A DNA stretch of 64,000 nt from Gemmatimonadaceae bacterium (lineage in GTDB: Bacteria; Gemmatimonadota; Gemmatimonadetes; Gemmatimonadales; Gemmatimonadaceae), in contig JACMLX010000183.1 in NCBI GenBank assembly GCA_014379355.1, positions 1 to 64,000 of the forward strand, given 5' to 3'. The notes beneath the pieces are model-generated. The model worked only from the letters and a program-made list of their open reading frames with translations. It did not search any database and was not told where the DNA came from. Each line of letters starts with the position of its first letter. Position 1 is the stretch's first letter. The position numbers and the translations under genes are program-made. Below, in pieces: positions 34,104 to 43,685 of the stretch.

Positions 34104-35674
34104 GGGGTACTGTGGTCGATCCGCGCGCCGATCATCCGCTGCCCGTTGAAGATCGTGGGCGCGGACCAGTTCTTCAGCCACGGCTGCACGGCATACAACT
34201 CGTTGTAGAACCACAGGAACACCATCGGCGCCTGTGCAAACGCCATGCTGTCGGCACGCACGTAGAGCGCGGTGCGCTTCGTGATATCGGTCTCACGGCG
34301 CGATGCGGTGACGACTGAATCGAAGGCCGCATTCCTGAAGAAGCTCACGTTGCCGCCGACGCCGGCATTGGCGGAGTGCAGCAGGGGATACAGGAAATTC
34401 TCTGCATCCGGATAGTCGGCGTACCAATCCTTCAGCACCAGATCCGCATCACCCTTGCGCGCGGCCTCGCGCATGCTGGCGCTCTCGCGCTGCACGAGCT
34501 CCGCGGTGATACCGGCCTCCTTCAGATAACCCTGAATCGCCTGTGCGACGCGCGATTGTGTGGCATCCTGCGAACACCAGAGCTTGACGGTGAGACCGCC
34601 TGGAAACCCGGCCTCCGTCAGCAGCTGCTTCGCCTTCGCGACATCGTGCGCGTACGGCGCCCGAGTGGTGTCGGAGCCGTCGAGCGCGGGAGGAATGATG
34701 CCGGCTGCCAGTCGCCCACGTCCGCCGAGGAGCTGCGTGAGGATCGCCCTCGTGTCGATCGCGTGATTGATGGCCCGACGCACGCGCACATCGGCCAGGG
34801 GTCCGCGTGTGGTGTTCAGCGCGACATACCAGAGACGAAGCACCGGCGCGGCCTGCAGCAGCGCCTTCTTCTCCTCGGTCTGTTCCCACTGCCGCGTTTC
34901 CGCCTCCGGTATGTAGAGAATGTCGACGTTCCCGGACTCGAACTCGGCCACCGCAGTGCTCGGCTCCGGAATGATGCGCGCGACGAGCGAGTCCTCGAGC
35001 GGCTTGGTGCCCCAATAGGTCTCGTTGCGTATGAAGCGCACGAAGTCGTCGTGTTTCCATTCGACCATCTTCCACGGGCCGGTACCGATCGGCTTCTCGC
35101 CGAAATCGGCGCCGATGGTGGTGGGGACGATCGACGCCACCGGCATGGCCAGCAGTTTCGGGAAGATCGCGAACGGTTCCGTGAGCGTGACGACGACGAT
35201 GCTGTCGTTCTCGACTTTCAGGCCGCTGATCGATGCGGCCTTGCCAGCGGCGAAATCGTTGGCACCGGCGATCGGGAACAACGGCCATCCGCGACCGCCG
35301 CGCGTCTTCGGGTCGAGCACGCGTGTGAAGCTCGACACGACATGTTGTGCGGTGAAGGCGCTGCCGTCATGGAACTTCACGTTCTGTCGCAGGGTGAATC
35401 GCCAGATGCGGCCATCCGGAGACACCGTCCACGACGAGGCGAGCGCCGGCTCCACCTGTGCGTCCGGGGAGAATCGCGTCAAGCCTTCGAACACGTATCC
35501 GACGGCGCGCCCGGTCGGCACGTCCGTCGAAAGCGCGGGATCGAAGGAGCGCGGATCATACGTGTCCCGGCTGTCGACGATGGCACCGCGCTTCGGTGTC
35601 GTGTCGCTGCCGCCGCACGCCGTGAGCACGGTCAGCGCGACAAGGGTCACAGTGTGGGCGCGAAAGCGGAACAT
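34100..35674 (-). CDS. peptide ABC transporter substrate-binding lipoprotein
   Basis: A 524-residue family-5 extracellular solute-binding protein (DppA/OppA type). A lipoprotein signal peptide ends LTVLTAC (Cys20), tethering the protein to a membrane. Family motifs: DPALSTDVPTGRAVGYVFEGL, LASSWTVSPDGRIWRFTLRQNVKFHDG (the family signature), PIGTGPWK and YADYPDAENFLYPL. The substrate is probably oligopeptides, but nickel and other ligands are known in the family. It precedes and overlaps the permease gene; divergent from tamA. Confidence 0.9.
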   Translation of the reverse strand: MFRFRAHTVTLVALTVLTACGGSDTTPKRGAIVDSRDTYDPRSFDPALSTDVPTGRAVGYVFEGLTRFSPDAQVEPALASSWTVSPDGRIWRFTLRQNVKFHDGSAFTAQHVVSSFTRVLDPKTRGGRGWPLFPIAGANDFAAGKAASISGLKVENDSIVVVTLTEPFAIFPKLLAMPVASIVPTTIGADFGEKPIGTGPWKMVEWKHDDFVRFIRNETYWGTKPLEDSLVARIIPEPSTAVAEFESGNVDILYIPEAETRQWEQTEEKKALLQAAPVLRLWYVALNTTRGPLADVRVRRAINHAIDTRAILTQLLGGRGRLAAGIIPPALDGSDTTRAPYAHDVAKAKQLLTEAGFPGGLTVKLWCSQDATQSRVAQAIQGYLKEAGITAELVQRESASMREAARKGDADLVLKDWYADYPDAENFLYPLLHSANAGVGGNVSFFRNAAFDSVVTASRRETDITKRTALYVRADSMAFAQAPMVFLWFYNELYAVQPWLKNWSAPTIFNGQRMIGARIDHSTP

Positions 35675-35807
35675 CGCTGCGAGGCTGGAGGTTGCGGACG
35701 ACCATCCGATGGACAGCGCGCGACATGAGCTAACCCGTTGTCAGGAAAGCGTGTACGTCGTTGACACCGGGGTGCTTGCGCGTGAACTTACGGCCCGTTC
35801 ATACAGG

Positions 35808-38252
35808 GTGCCAACCGTTTCCGTCGGGCGCAGTCGCGCGACACCGTCAATCGTTCCCTCGGTCAGCACACTGCCGCGTCAATCTTCCATCGTTTCCCAC
35901 TGGTTCCGGAGCGCAGATCGCCCCATCGGGCACTGGCTCCGTGTCGTCGCGGTGTGTCTCGCGTGTCCTGGACCACTCGCCCTCCACGCGCAGCGTGCGT
36001 GTGATCCCGCCGAGGCGGAAGTGCGGTCGCTGGTGTTCGTCGGCAACAAGGCATTCGCCAGCAGTCAGCTGGCCGGCGTGATCGCGCTCACCGCGAGTGA
36101 TGCCGCGCGCCGCGTGGCGCTGATCGGCGACGTCCTCGGTGCCGTCGTACGCTGCGGCAATCCGGCGCTGGTCTCGATCGATCGGGCACGCCTCGTGATC
36201 TACTACCGTCGTCGCGGCTTTCCCGATGTGCAGGTCGACACGCTGGTGCAGCGCGCCGCGCGAACGATGGACCTGAAATTCGTCATCCGCGAAGGTCGCG
36301 CGACCACCATCGACACCCTGCGTGTCGTCGGTGTGGAGCGCATCGCGGAGCGCGACCGGATCGTCCGCGGCCTGCCGATCGCGCGCGGGCAGCCCTTCGA
36401 TCAATACCTGCTGGAGCAGAGTCGCGACACATTGCGGCGCCGACTTGCCGATGTCGGATTTCCCTTCGCGCAGGTGCTCCTGGCCACGGATGTGATGGCC
36501 GGCACGGCGCCGGACACTACGCGACGCACGGCCGTGGTGGAATTTTCGGTGCGACCAGGGCCGCTGGTCACGATCGACAAGGTGCTGGTGCAGGTCGTGC
36601 CGCGTGAGGGACGCGCGCAGGAGATTCCGTCGGACGTGGTTCGCAGCCTGATCGGCCTGACACCGGGCCAGCGATTTCAGCAGAGTGATGTCGAGCGCGC
36701 GACGCGGGCGCTCTACCTCACGGATGCCTATCAACAGGTCCGCATCGAACCGCGCTTGCGTGACTCCGTCTCCTCGCTCGCCGACTCGGCGCGCGTGGAC
36801 GTGATGGTCAACATCGCCGAGCGGTTCATGCACAGTCGCACACTGAGTGCGGGGTTCGGCACACTCGACTGCTTTCGCACGCAGCTGCAGTACACCGATC
36901 GCAATCTGCTGAGCCGTGCGCGACGTCTCGAGGTGACCGGTCGCCTGAGCAAGATCGGCATCGGGCGACCAGTGGACTTCGAGGGGGCCGACGGGTTGTG
37001 CAGTGCAGTGGCCAACGGCAAGGACCCCTACAGCGACCGGCTGAACTATTACGTCGGCGCGACGCTGCGACCGCCAGTCGGCCCGGGCGGGCTGCGCATT
37101 CCGGAGTTCACGCTGTATTCCGAAGTGCGCGGCGAGTATCAGGCGTATCGTCGCACGACGTCGATCGGCGCCATCGCCAGCGTCACGCTGCAGGCGGCGC
37201 GTCGATTGCCGGTGACCCTCGCGTACGACCTGAGCTTCGGTCGCACGGAGGCGCAACCGGCGCTCTTCTGCTCCGTGCTCAATCGGTGTGCGCCCGAGGA
37301 TCGTCGCGTGTTCGAGACGACGCGACGCCTCGCAGTGCTGGGTGCGAACTTCAGCCGTGATCGAACCGATGATCCGATCAATCCGCGAAACGGCTCGTTC
37401 ACGCGACTGGCGATCCGTCACGCCTCGTCGCTGACACTCTCGGATTCCGCGTTCAAGTTCAGCAGTGCCGTCCTCGACGCGAGCAAGTTCTGGGGGCTGG
37501 CGTTCGGTGCGACGCTGGCGGTGCGTCTGCAGCTCGGCGCGGTGTTCGGCAGCAGCGATCGACTCGTGCCGCCGCAAGAACGCCTGTACGCCGGTGGCCC
37601 GACCACGGTGCGCGGGTTCCGGCAGAATGAACTGGGCCCTGTCGCATACGTCGTCAGTCCCGACACGACCGTCATCGCGCAGCCGTTCATCCGGCGCGCG
37701 TTGCCCGGCGATTCGATCTTCACGTATGAAGTGAATCCGGCGGTGCAACCGTTTCGCGTCGTGCCGGTGGGCGGAAACACGGTGGCGGTGGGCAACGTGG
37801 AGCTGCGGTTGCGCAGTCCGTTCCTGCCGAACCTGCTGCAGTGGAATCTCTTCGCCGACTTCGGCCAGGTGTGGAGTCGAGGCGGGAACGATGCCAGCTT
37901 GCGCAACAGTACGTTGCGCACGACGCCGGGCGTCGGTGCACGCATCTACTCGCCGATCGGCGTGATCCGGCTCGACGTCGGCTACAACAACTACGCGCCG
38001 CGTGCCGGCGCCGCATACTTCAACGAGCTGCCGCGTGCCAACGGTGACCAGGCGCTGCTCTGTGTGAGCCCGGGCAACACGATCGTCGCGCGTGAGATCA
38101 CCGAGACGGTGCAGGACGGGAACACGACGCGAACGATCACGCGCATCGTGCAGGACGCGTACGGCAGCTGTCGCGGCTCGTACTCCCCCAACCGGAATCG
38201 CGGCGCGCTCGGGCCGTTCACGTTCTTCTTCGCGATCGGGCAGGCGTTCTGA
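35808..38252 (+). CDS. tamA: Omp85-family outer-membrane protein, TamA-like
   Basis: An outer-membrane beta-barrel protein of about 814 residues for insertion or assembly of outer-membrane proteins. A signal peptide (HWLRVVAVCLACPGPLALHAQ) is followed by about three POTRA-like domains (VRSLVFVGNKAF..., TIDTLRVVGVERI..., VTIDKVLVQVVPR...) and a 16-strand-type barrel with GGPTTVRGFRQNELG, the VRGF motif of the Omp85 barrel interior. It ends FFFAIGQAF, with the terminal aromatic recognised by the Bam complex. The start is uncertain: GTG 35808 leaves a long n-region; ATG 35709 is an alternative. A TTGACA at 35761-35766 may be its -35. tamB follows. Confidence 0.85.
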   Translation: MPTVSVGRSRATPSIVPSVSTLPRQSSIVSHWFRSADRPIGHWLRVVAVCLACPGPLALHAQRACDPAEAEVRSLVFVGNKAFASSQLAGVIALTASDAARRVALIGDVLGAVVRCGNPALVSIDRARLVIYYRRRGFPDVQVDTLVQRAARTMDLKFVIREGRATTIDTLRVVGVERIAERDRIVRGLPIARGQPFDQYLLEQSRDTLRRRLADVGFPFAQVLLATDVMAGTAPDTTRRTAVVEFSVRPGPLVTIDKVLVQVVPREGRAQEIPSDVVRSLIGLTPGQRFQQSDVERATRALYLTDAYQQVRIEPRLRDSVSSLADSARVDVMVNIAERFMHSRTLSAGFGTLDCFRTQLQYTDRNLLSRARRLEVTGRLSKIGIGRPVDFEGADGLCSAVANGKDPYSDRLNYYVGATLRPPVGPGGLRIPEFTLYSEVRGEYQAYRRTTSIGAIASVTLQAARRLPVTLAYDLSFGRTEAQPALFCSVLNRCAPEDRRVFETTRRLAVLGANFSRDRTDDPINPRNGSFTRLAIRHASSLTLSDSAFKFSSAVLDASKFWGLAFGATLAVRLQLGAVFGSSDRLVPPQERLYAGGPTTVRGFRQNELGPVAYVVSPDTTVIAQPFIRRALPGDSIFTYEVNPAVQPFRVVPVGGNTVAVGNVELRLRSPFLPNLLQWNLFADFGQVWSRGGNDASLRNSTLRTTPGVGARIYSPIGVIRLDVGYNNYAPRAGAAYFNELPRANGDQALLCVSPGNTIVAREITETVQDGNTTRTITRIVQDAYGSCRGSYSPNRNRGALGPFTFFFAIGQAF

Positions 38253-38256
38253 CCAC

Positions 38257-41200
38257 ATGATCCGTCGCCGCCGACTCGTGCTCGTTGCGGGCCTCATCTC
38301 CGTGCTGCTGATGATGATCGGCGCGGTAGGCAGCGTGCTGTTCGTGACCGGCACCGAGACGGGCCGCGGCTGGGTGCGCGACTTCGTCGTCAGCAGGTTG
38401 GGGCCCGCGGTCAAGGGGCGGCTGTTTCTCGGGCGCATCAGCGGACCGATCCTGACGGGACTGACGGTCGATTCGCTCGAGATTGCCGACAGTGCCGGTG
38501 TGGTCATGATCGCCGCCGGCAAGACGACGATGCGCTGGGACCCGCGAGACTTCCTCGATCGGCGCATCTTCGTCAAGCGATTGATCACCGACAACACCTT
38601 CATCCAGATCGTCAAGTACAAGGACGGTGACTGGAACTACAAGCACATCTTCCCGTCGGGGCCGAAGGGCGTCCCGAAGGCCAAGGGCAGCTTTGGCGAC
38701 TTCATCGTGCTCGATTCGGTGTCGCTCACGCGCGGTCGCTTCCTGCTCACGATGCCGTGGAGCCCTGCGGATTCGCTGAAGGGTGTGCGACGCGACAGCT
38801 CGATCGCATTCAATCTGGCGCGCACGAACGCCCAGATCCGTCGGCTGCCGCGCGGACTCGTCCGAAGCTGGCGCTGGGAGGATGGACACGTCGACTTTTC
38901 GCATGTCCGCCTGTCACATCCCGATTCCGCGGGCCGCCTGTTTCAGGTGTCGGATCTGGGCATGACCGAGTTCGATCCCCCGTTCCGTTTCGACAAGCTG
39001 CGCGGGGATTTCCGCTGGCAGGGTGACTCGATCTGGCTGAAGATTCCGCACTTCCAGTTGCCGGGGTCGGCGGGCGATGCAGTGGGCAAGATCACCTGGG
39101 GCAGCGACCTGCCGGTGCGCTACGACATCGCAGTCCATGGCGAGAAGGTCGCCATGCGCGACATCGCGTGGCTGACGACGACGTTTCCGACGGCCGGCGG
39201 CGGCACGATGGATCTGCAGATCCGCAACGATCCGTCGAACCTGAACGTGCTGAAGTACGCGATCTCGAACCTGGATGCGCGCAGCCTCGATTCGCGGCTG
39301 CGCGGACGCATGACGTGGGGCGTTGGTGGTCCGGTCGTGACACTCACCGACGTCGACATGCGCGCGGATCCACTCGACTTCGCCCTCCTGCGCCAGTTCA
39401 ACGGCATTCCGTTTCCGTTTCCGTGGCGCGGACAGTTCACCGGCACCGTCAAGGCGAAAGGCGGACCGCTGCATCGCTTCGACGTCGATGACCTGCGATT
39501 CACCTTCCGCGACGCCAACGTCCCCGGCGCCATCAGTGCGGGTCGCGGGCGCGGCCAGGTCGACATTCTCTATCCGGCGTTCACGCGGTTCCGCGGATTC
39601 TCCTTCGCACTCGAGAGTGCCGACCTGCGCACGCCGCGATTCCTGAACAAGGAGTTCGCGCGGCTGAACGGTGTGGTGCGCGGGAGCGCGCAGCTCGATT
39701 CGCTCTGGTACGACGTGCGCGTGAGCGCGCTCGATGCGTGGCACGACGACGGCACCAGCGCCACGCCGTCGCATGTGACAGGCGGCGGTCGCATCACGCT
39801 CGATCCGAAGTACGTCTTCTATGACATGCAGCTGAACGCGGAGCCGTTGTCGTTCACGATGCTCGGCAATTCGTATGCGATGATGCCGCTCCGTGGAACG
39901 ATGACCGGTCCGATCACGGTGAAGGGCACGATCGCCGCGCTCGAAGTCTCCGGCCAGCTCACGGGAGATGCAGGGGGCCTGTCCGGCAGCGGTGTGGTGG
40001 ACATCGAACCGTCCGGGTACGCGCTCAAGGCTCAGGCGGCGTTCGATCGCATCGACCTGCGCACGTTGCTGCAGCGGCAGACGGCGCCCGTCACACAACT
40101 GAACGGCCGTGCCGATGTCGACATGCGCGGCGATTCACTGCCGAACCTCGATGGCCGCATGACCCTGGCGTTCGATCGATCGCGGCTCGACCAGTTGCGG
40201 ATCGACGAGGGCGTTGCTCGTTTCTCGTTTCGCGACGGCATTGCGATGGTCGATTCGCTGAGCATTCTCTCGCCGTCGCTGATTGCCACGGCCAGTGGTG
40301 GTCTCGGCCTGCGAAGTGACCGCACGGATTCGCTGCGCTTCCGCATCACTGCCGACTCGCTGGGCGGACTGCGTTCGTGGCTCAGCACTGCGGCGAAGGA
40401 TTCCCCCGATTCACTGGGTGGTACCGTCGCCTTTCGCGGCCAGCTCTCCGGCTGGATCGATTCACTCGGCGTCTCCACCACGCTCTCCGGACGCGACATC
40501 GCTTATGGCACGCTGGCGTCGGCCGTGACAGACCTGACCGCCACCGGGACGTGGGTGCGTGGCGTGCCGAGTGGTGTGCTGCAGCTGGCGGCGGACAGTG
40601 TGACGGCCGGACCGGTGCGACTGAACGCGGTCGCCGCCACCGGTCGCTTCACGTCGGCCAGTGACGGGTCGATCTCGGTCACGGCGCGCGCGGACAGCGG
40701 CGTCAGCATGGGCCTCGAGGCGCGACTGCGTGGCGCCGGCGACACGGTGATCACGACGCTTGCGTCGATGTTCGCGACCGGCCCGAACACGCGCTGGGCG
40801 CTGCTCTCCCCGGCGACGATCACGAAGTCACCGACGCTGCTGGCGATCGACTCGCTCGTCGTCGGCGACACCGGCGTCGCGCGAGTGCGCGTGTCGGCGA
40901 ACATCCCGTCGCGCGACAGCATCTCGGCGATCTTCGACGCGTCACAGATTCCGCTGCGCGATGTCGGCTGGCTCACACGACGCGAACGCCCGCTGACCGG
41001 CGTCATGGAAGCGCAGCTGCAACTGCGCGGCACGCGTGATGCGCCGACCGGTCGACTCACGGCGCGGGCAAATGCTGTCACGGTCGGTGTCACGGCGCTC
41101 GGTGATGCGAGCGTCGAAGGCGTGTATGCGGACAATCACTTCCGCGCCGACGTCTCGCTCAGCGAGCACAATCGTGCCACGTCGCTGCTCACGGCGCGAC

Positions 41201-42786
41201 TGACGTTGCCGGTGACCGCCTCGCTCGACGCCTTTCCCACGATGCAGCGGGACGCACCGCTGAGCGGCTCACTGGCGCTGCACAACACGCCACTGGCCCT
41301 GTTCGAAGCCGCGACCCCCGCGATCTCGGACGCAAGTGGCTCACTCAGTGGTGAACTGCAATTGCGCGGTTCGTTGCGCGAACCGCGCATGGACGGCACG
41401 GTCACGATGGCCAACGGTGCAAGCTTCCTCGCGCCGCTCGGCGTGCGACTGGTGGGCATGGACGGCGAGTTGCGTTTCAGCGGCGACAATCTGTCATTGC
41501 CCCGGCTGACCGTGAGCGGATCCGGACCGCGCGGCGGGTCGGCGATCCTGAGCGGTCGCATCGGCTTCGCGTCGCTCGAGGATCCGTCGTTCGACCTCGG
41601 CATCCAGGCCAGCAATCTTCGCATCCTCGATCGTCCGCGCATCGCGACGCTGCAGGTGTCCACCGACGCCGGCGGGCTCCAGATTCGCGGTACGCAGCGC
41701 GGTGCCGTGCTCACGGGCAGCGTCACGATCCCGACGGGCGACATCACGATTCCGGAACTCGGTGTCGCGAAGAGCCTGGTCTCCATCGACGACCCTGAGT
41801 TCTTCACGCTCATCGACACGACCACCACGCAGGGGCGCTCACTGCTCGCCGCCGCGCCGTCGCCGCTGCTGCGCAATCTCGAAGTGCGGGATGTGCGCCT
41901 GTTCATGGGCAACAACGTGTGGCTGCGATCGGCGGAAGCGAACATCAAGCTCGCCGGTGATGTCGGCGTGACGCTTGGTCGTGCACGGCAGGACTCGACG
42001 CGTGTCCAGCTCGCGCTGGACGGCACACTGCTCGCCGAACGCGGCACGTATCGCCTGAACCTCGGGTTCGGCGCAGTGCAGCGCACCTTCGACGTCGAGC
42101 GCGGCACGCTGCGGTTCTTCGGTGAACCGGAGCTGAACCCGACACTCGACATCCAGGCCACCAACATCGTCCGGCAGTACACGCGCCAGGACCGCGACAT
42201 TCCCGTCCGGATCACGATCGGCGGCACGCTGGTGGCACCGACACTGAAACTGGGCAGCGCCGATCCGAGTCTCGCGCTCTCAGAGTCGGATGCCATCAGC
42301 TACCTGTTCACCGGACGTCCGAGCTTCGCCGTGACGACCGCCGCCGATCAATCCTCGTCGCAAGCGGTCAACGTGCTGCTGCCGACACTTGGCAATGCGC
42401 TCGGCGATCGTGTCGCGCGCGCACTGGGTATCGATCAATTCCAGATCGAGACGGCCGGTGGTGTGAGTGGCCAGCAGTTCGGAGCCAGCTCGGTGCTCGC
42501 GAGTACGCGACTCGGAGGCAGCGTGCAGCTCGGCAGTCGCACGTTCGTGCGCGCCACGGTCGGCCTCTGCCAGCTCTTCGGCACCAGCCAGATCAGCAGT
42601 AACACACCGATCAGGAACTCGATCGGTGCGAAGCTCGAGTATCGATTCAGCCAGTGGATCTCGGCATCGGTCGGCCTCGAACCACCGACCAGCGTGCTGC
42701 AATGCAACAACAATGTGAACGCGCGCAACTTCGTGCCGACGCCGCAGCAGTTCGGTCTCGACATCACGCGCAAGTGGGAGTACTGA
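38257..42786 (+). CDS. tamB: TamB-like translocation and assembly module protein
   Basis: A 1509-residue protein with one N-terminal transmembrane segment (about 6-31, LVLVAGLISVLLMMIGAVGS) and a very long beta-rich periplasmic body, typical of the AsmA-like/TamB lipid-bridge family. The C-terminal DUF490 domain includes SDPSLALSESDAISYLFTG, diagnostic of TamB, and the chain ends with barrel-like strands (LDITRKWEY). It would span the periplasm between inner membrane and TamA. ATG 38257 lies four bases after the tamA stop. Length is above the ~1260 residues of E. coli TamB. Confidence 0.88.
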   Translation: MIRRRRLVLVAGLISVLLMMIGAVGSVLFVTGTETGRGWVRDFVVSRLGPAVKGRLFLGRISGPILTGLTVDSLEIADSAGVVMIAAGKTTMRWDPRDFLDRRIFVKRLITDNTFIQIVKYKDGDWNYKHIFPSGPKGVPKAKGSFGDFIVLDSVSLTRGRFLLTMPWSPADSLKGVRRDSSIAFNLARTNAQIRRLPRGLVRSWRWEDGHVDFSHVRLSHPDSAGRLFQVSDLGMTEFDPPFRFDKLRGDFRWQGDSIWLKIPHFQLPGSAGDAVGKITWGSDLPVRYDIAVHGEKVAMRDIAWLTTTFPTAGGGTMDLQIRNDPSNLNVLKYAISNLDARSLDSRLRGRMTWGVGGPVVTLTDVDMRADPLDFALLRQFNGIPFPFPWRGQFTGTVKAKGGPLHRFDVDDLRFTFRDANVPGAISAGRGRGQVDILYPAFTRFRGFSFALESADLRTPRFLNKEFARLNGVVRGSAQLDSLWYDVRVSALDAWHDDGTSATPSHVTGGGRITLDPKYVFYDMQLNAEPLSFTMLGNSYAMMPLRGTMTGPITVKGTIAALEVSGQLTGDAGGLSGSGVVDIEPSGYALKAQAAFDRIDLRTLLQRQTAPVTQLNGRADVDMRGDSLPNLDGRMTLAFDRSRLDQLRIDEGVARFSFRDGIAMVDSLSILSPSLIATASGGLGLRSDRTDSLRFRITADSLGGLRSWLSTAAKDSPDSLGGTVAFRGQLSGWIDSLGVSTTLSGRDIAYGTLASAVTDLTATGTWVRGVPSGVLQLAADSVTAGPVRLNAVAATGRFTSASDGSISVTARADSGVSMGLEARLRGAGDTVITTLASMFATGPNTRWALLSPATITKSPTLLAIDSLVVGDTGVARVRVSANIPSRDSISAIFDASQIPLRDVGWLTRRERPLTGVMEAQLQLRGTRDAPTGRLTARANAVTVGVTALGDASVEGVYADNHFRADVSLSEHNRATSLLTARLTLPVTASLDAFPTMQRDAPLSGSLALHNTPLALFEAATPAISDASGSLSGELQLRGSLREPRMDGTVTMANGASFLAPLGVRLVGMDGELRFSGDNLSLPRLTVSGSGPRGGSAILSGRIGFASLEDPSFDLGIQASNLRILDRPRIATLQVSTDAGGLQIRGTQRGAVLTGSVTIPTGDITIPELGVAKSLVSIDDPEFFTLIDTTTTQGRSLLAAAPSPLLRNLEVRDVRLFMGNNVWLRSAEANIKLAGDVGVTLGRARQDSTRVQLALDGTLLAERGTYRLNLGFGAVQRTFDVERGTLRFFGEPELNPTLDIQATNIVRQYTRQDRDIPVRITIGGTLVAPTLKLGSADPSLALSESDAISYLFTGRPSFAVTTAADQSSSQAVNVLLPTLGNALGDRVARALGIDQFQIETAGGVSGQQFGASSVLASTRLGGSVQLGSRTFVRATVGLCQLFGTSQISSNTPIRNSIGAKLEYRFSQWISASVGLEPPTSVLQCNNNVNARNFVPTPQQFGLDITRKWEY

Positions 42787-42790
42787 GCAG

Positions 42791-43648
42791 GTGCTGACGG
42801 ATGTCCCGCTGCCGCTGGTGGGCGTCAGCATCACCATGCGCGCCCTTGCCGCCCGTGCCGAGGACTTGCGTCGTGATGTCACGCGTCCCGTGCTCGTCGT
42901 CGGGGCACGCGGTCTCGGTAAACAATTCCTTGCGCAACGCATTCACGCCGGATCAACACTCTCGGCACAGCCGCTGCGCGTGTTCGATGCACGGCGCGAC
43001 TCGCTCTCGGAGCTGAGGCAGCATCTGGACGAAGCGCGGGGCGCGTCGCTGCTGATCCGGCACATCGACCGGCTTCCGCTGGCGGCGCAATCGATGCTCG
43101 ATCAACGATCCGGCGAACAGAGCGGGCTCGTGCGGCTGCTCGCGACGACCACCGGTGATGTCGTCGCGCGTGTGACCGCGGGCGAGTTTCTCGAATCGCT
43201 GTACTATCGGCTGCACGCATGGCCGATGCTCGTGCCGGCGTTGGCGGACCGCGATGAGGCCGACCTGCTCACGCTGGCCGTCGCGGTGCTGACGCAAACG
43301 GCCGATGCGGACGCGGACCTGCCCACGTCGCTCGATGATGCAGCCGCGGCATTGCTCGTCGCGCACCAGTGGCCGGACAACTTGCGCGAGTTGGAAGCCA
43401 CGCTCGCCCTCGCGCAGTTGCGCGCCCGTTCGTCGCCGGCGATCGGCGCGATGCACCTGTCATTGCGAGCGGGGGACGACATGGCGCCGACCGCTGAAAT
43501 GTCGCTTGCCGACGTGGAACGATGGCACATGCTCCGTGCCGTCGTGGCACACCAGGGCAATCGCACCCACGCCGCACGCAGCCTCGGCATCAGCCGCATG
43601 ACACTCATCGGAAAGCTCAAGCTCTACGGCGACGACGTGGTATCATGA
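42791..43648 (+). CDS. reduced NtrC-like AAA+ protein with Fis-type HTH
   Basis: A 285-residue protein that resembles the AAA+ and DNA-binding parts of sigma-54 activators. Walker A is GARGLGK (38-44). The expected FLDEIGDL Walker B is LLIRHIDRLP, so the Asp-Glu pair is not conserved. The segment between these normally contains the GAFTGA sigma-54-contact loop; here it is much shorter and no such loop exists. Later motifs remain: FLESLYYRLHAWPMLVPAL, HQWPDNLRELEATL, and the C-terminal Fis-like helix-turn-helix (NRTHAARSLGISRMTLIGKLK). It may bind DNA without activating sigma-54. Start GTG 42791, four bases after tamB. Confidence 0.7.
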   Translation: MLTDVPLPLVGVSITMRALAARAEDLRRDVTRPVLVVGARGLGKQFLAQRIHAGSTLSAQPLRVFDARRDSLSELRQHLDEARGASLLIRHIDRLPLAAQSMLDQRSGEQSGLVRLLATTTGDVVARVTAGEFLESLYYRLHAWPMLVPALADRDEADLLTLAVAVLTQTADADADLPTSLDDAAAALLVAHQWPDNLRELEATLALAQLRARSSPAIGAMHLSLRAGDDMAPTAEMSLADVERWHMLRAVVAHQGNRTHAARSLGISRMTLIGKLKLYGDDVVS

Positions 43649-43685
43649 ACGTCGCTCGAACAATCGCTTCTGGAGTCCGCCCCAC

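Noticed and set aside
35761-35790. Promoter for tamA from TTGACA at 35761
   Set aside because: The -35 is perfect, but no acceptable -10 lies at 16-18 bases (GAACTT, AACTTA), so it is mentioned only as a possibility.
35025-35807. Upstream extension of tamA by about 260 codons
   Set aside because: It runs antisense through the binding-protein gene; the signal peptide of TamA lies after it.
35847-38621. A 924-codon open frame on the (-) strand across tamA and tamB
   Set aside because: It is antisense to two strongly supported genes, is rich in Arg, His and Ala as expected for the reverse of GC-rich codons, and shows no motif.
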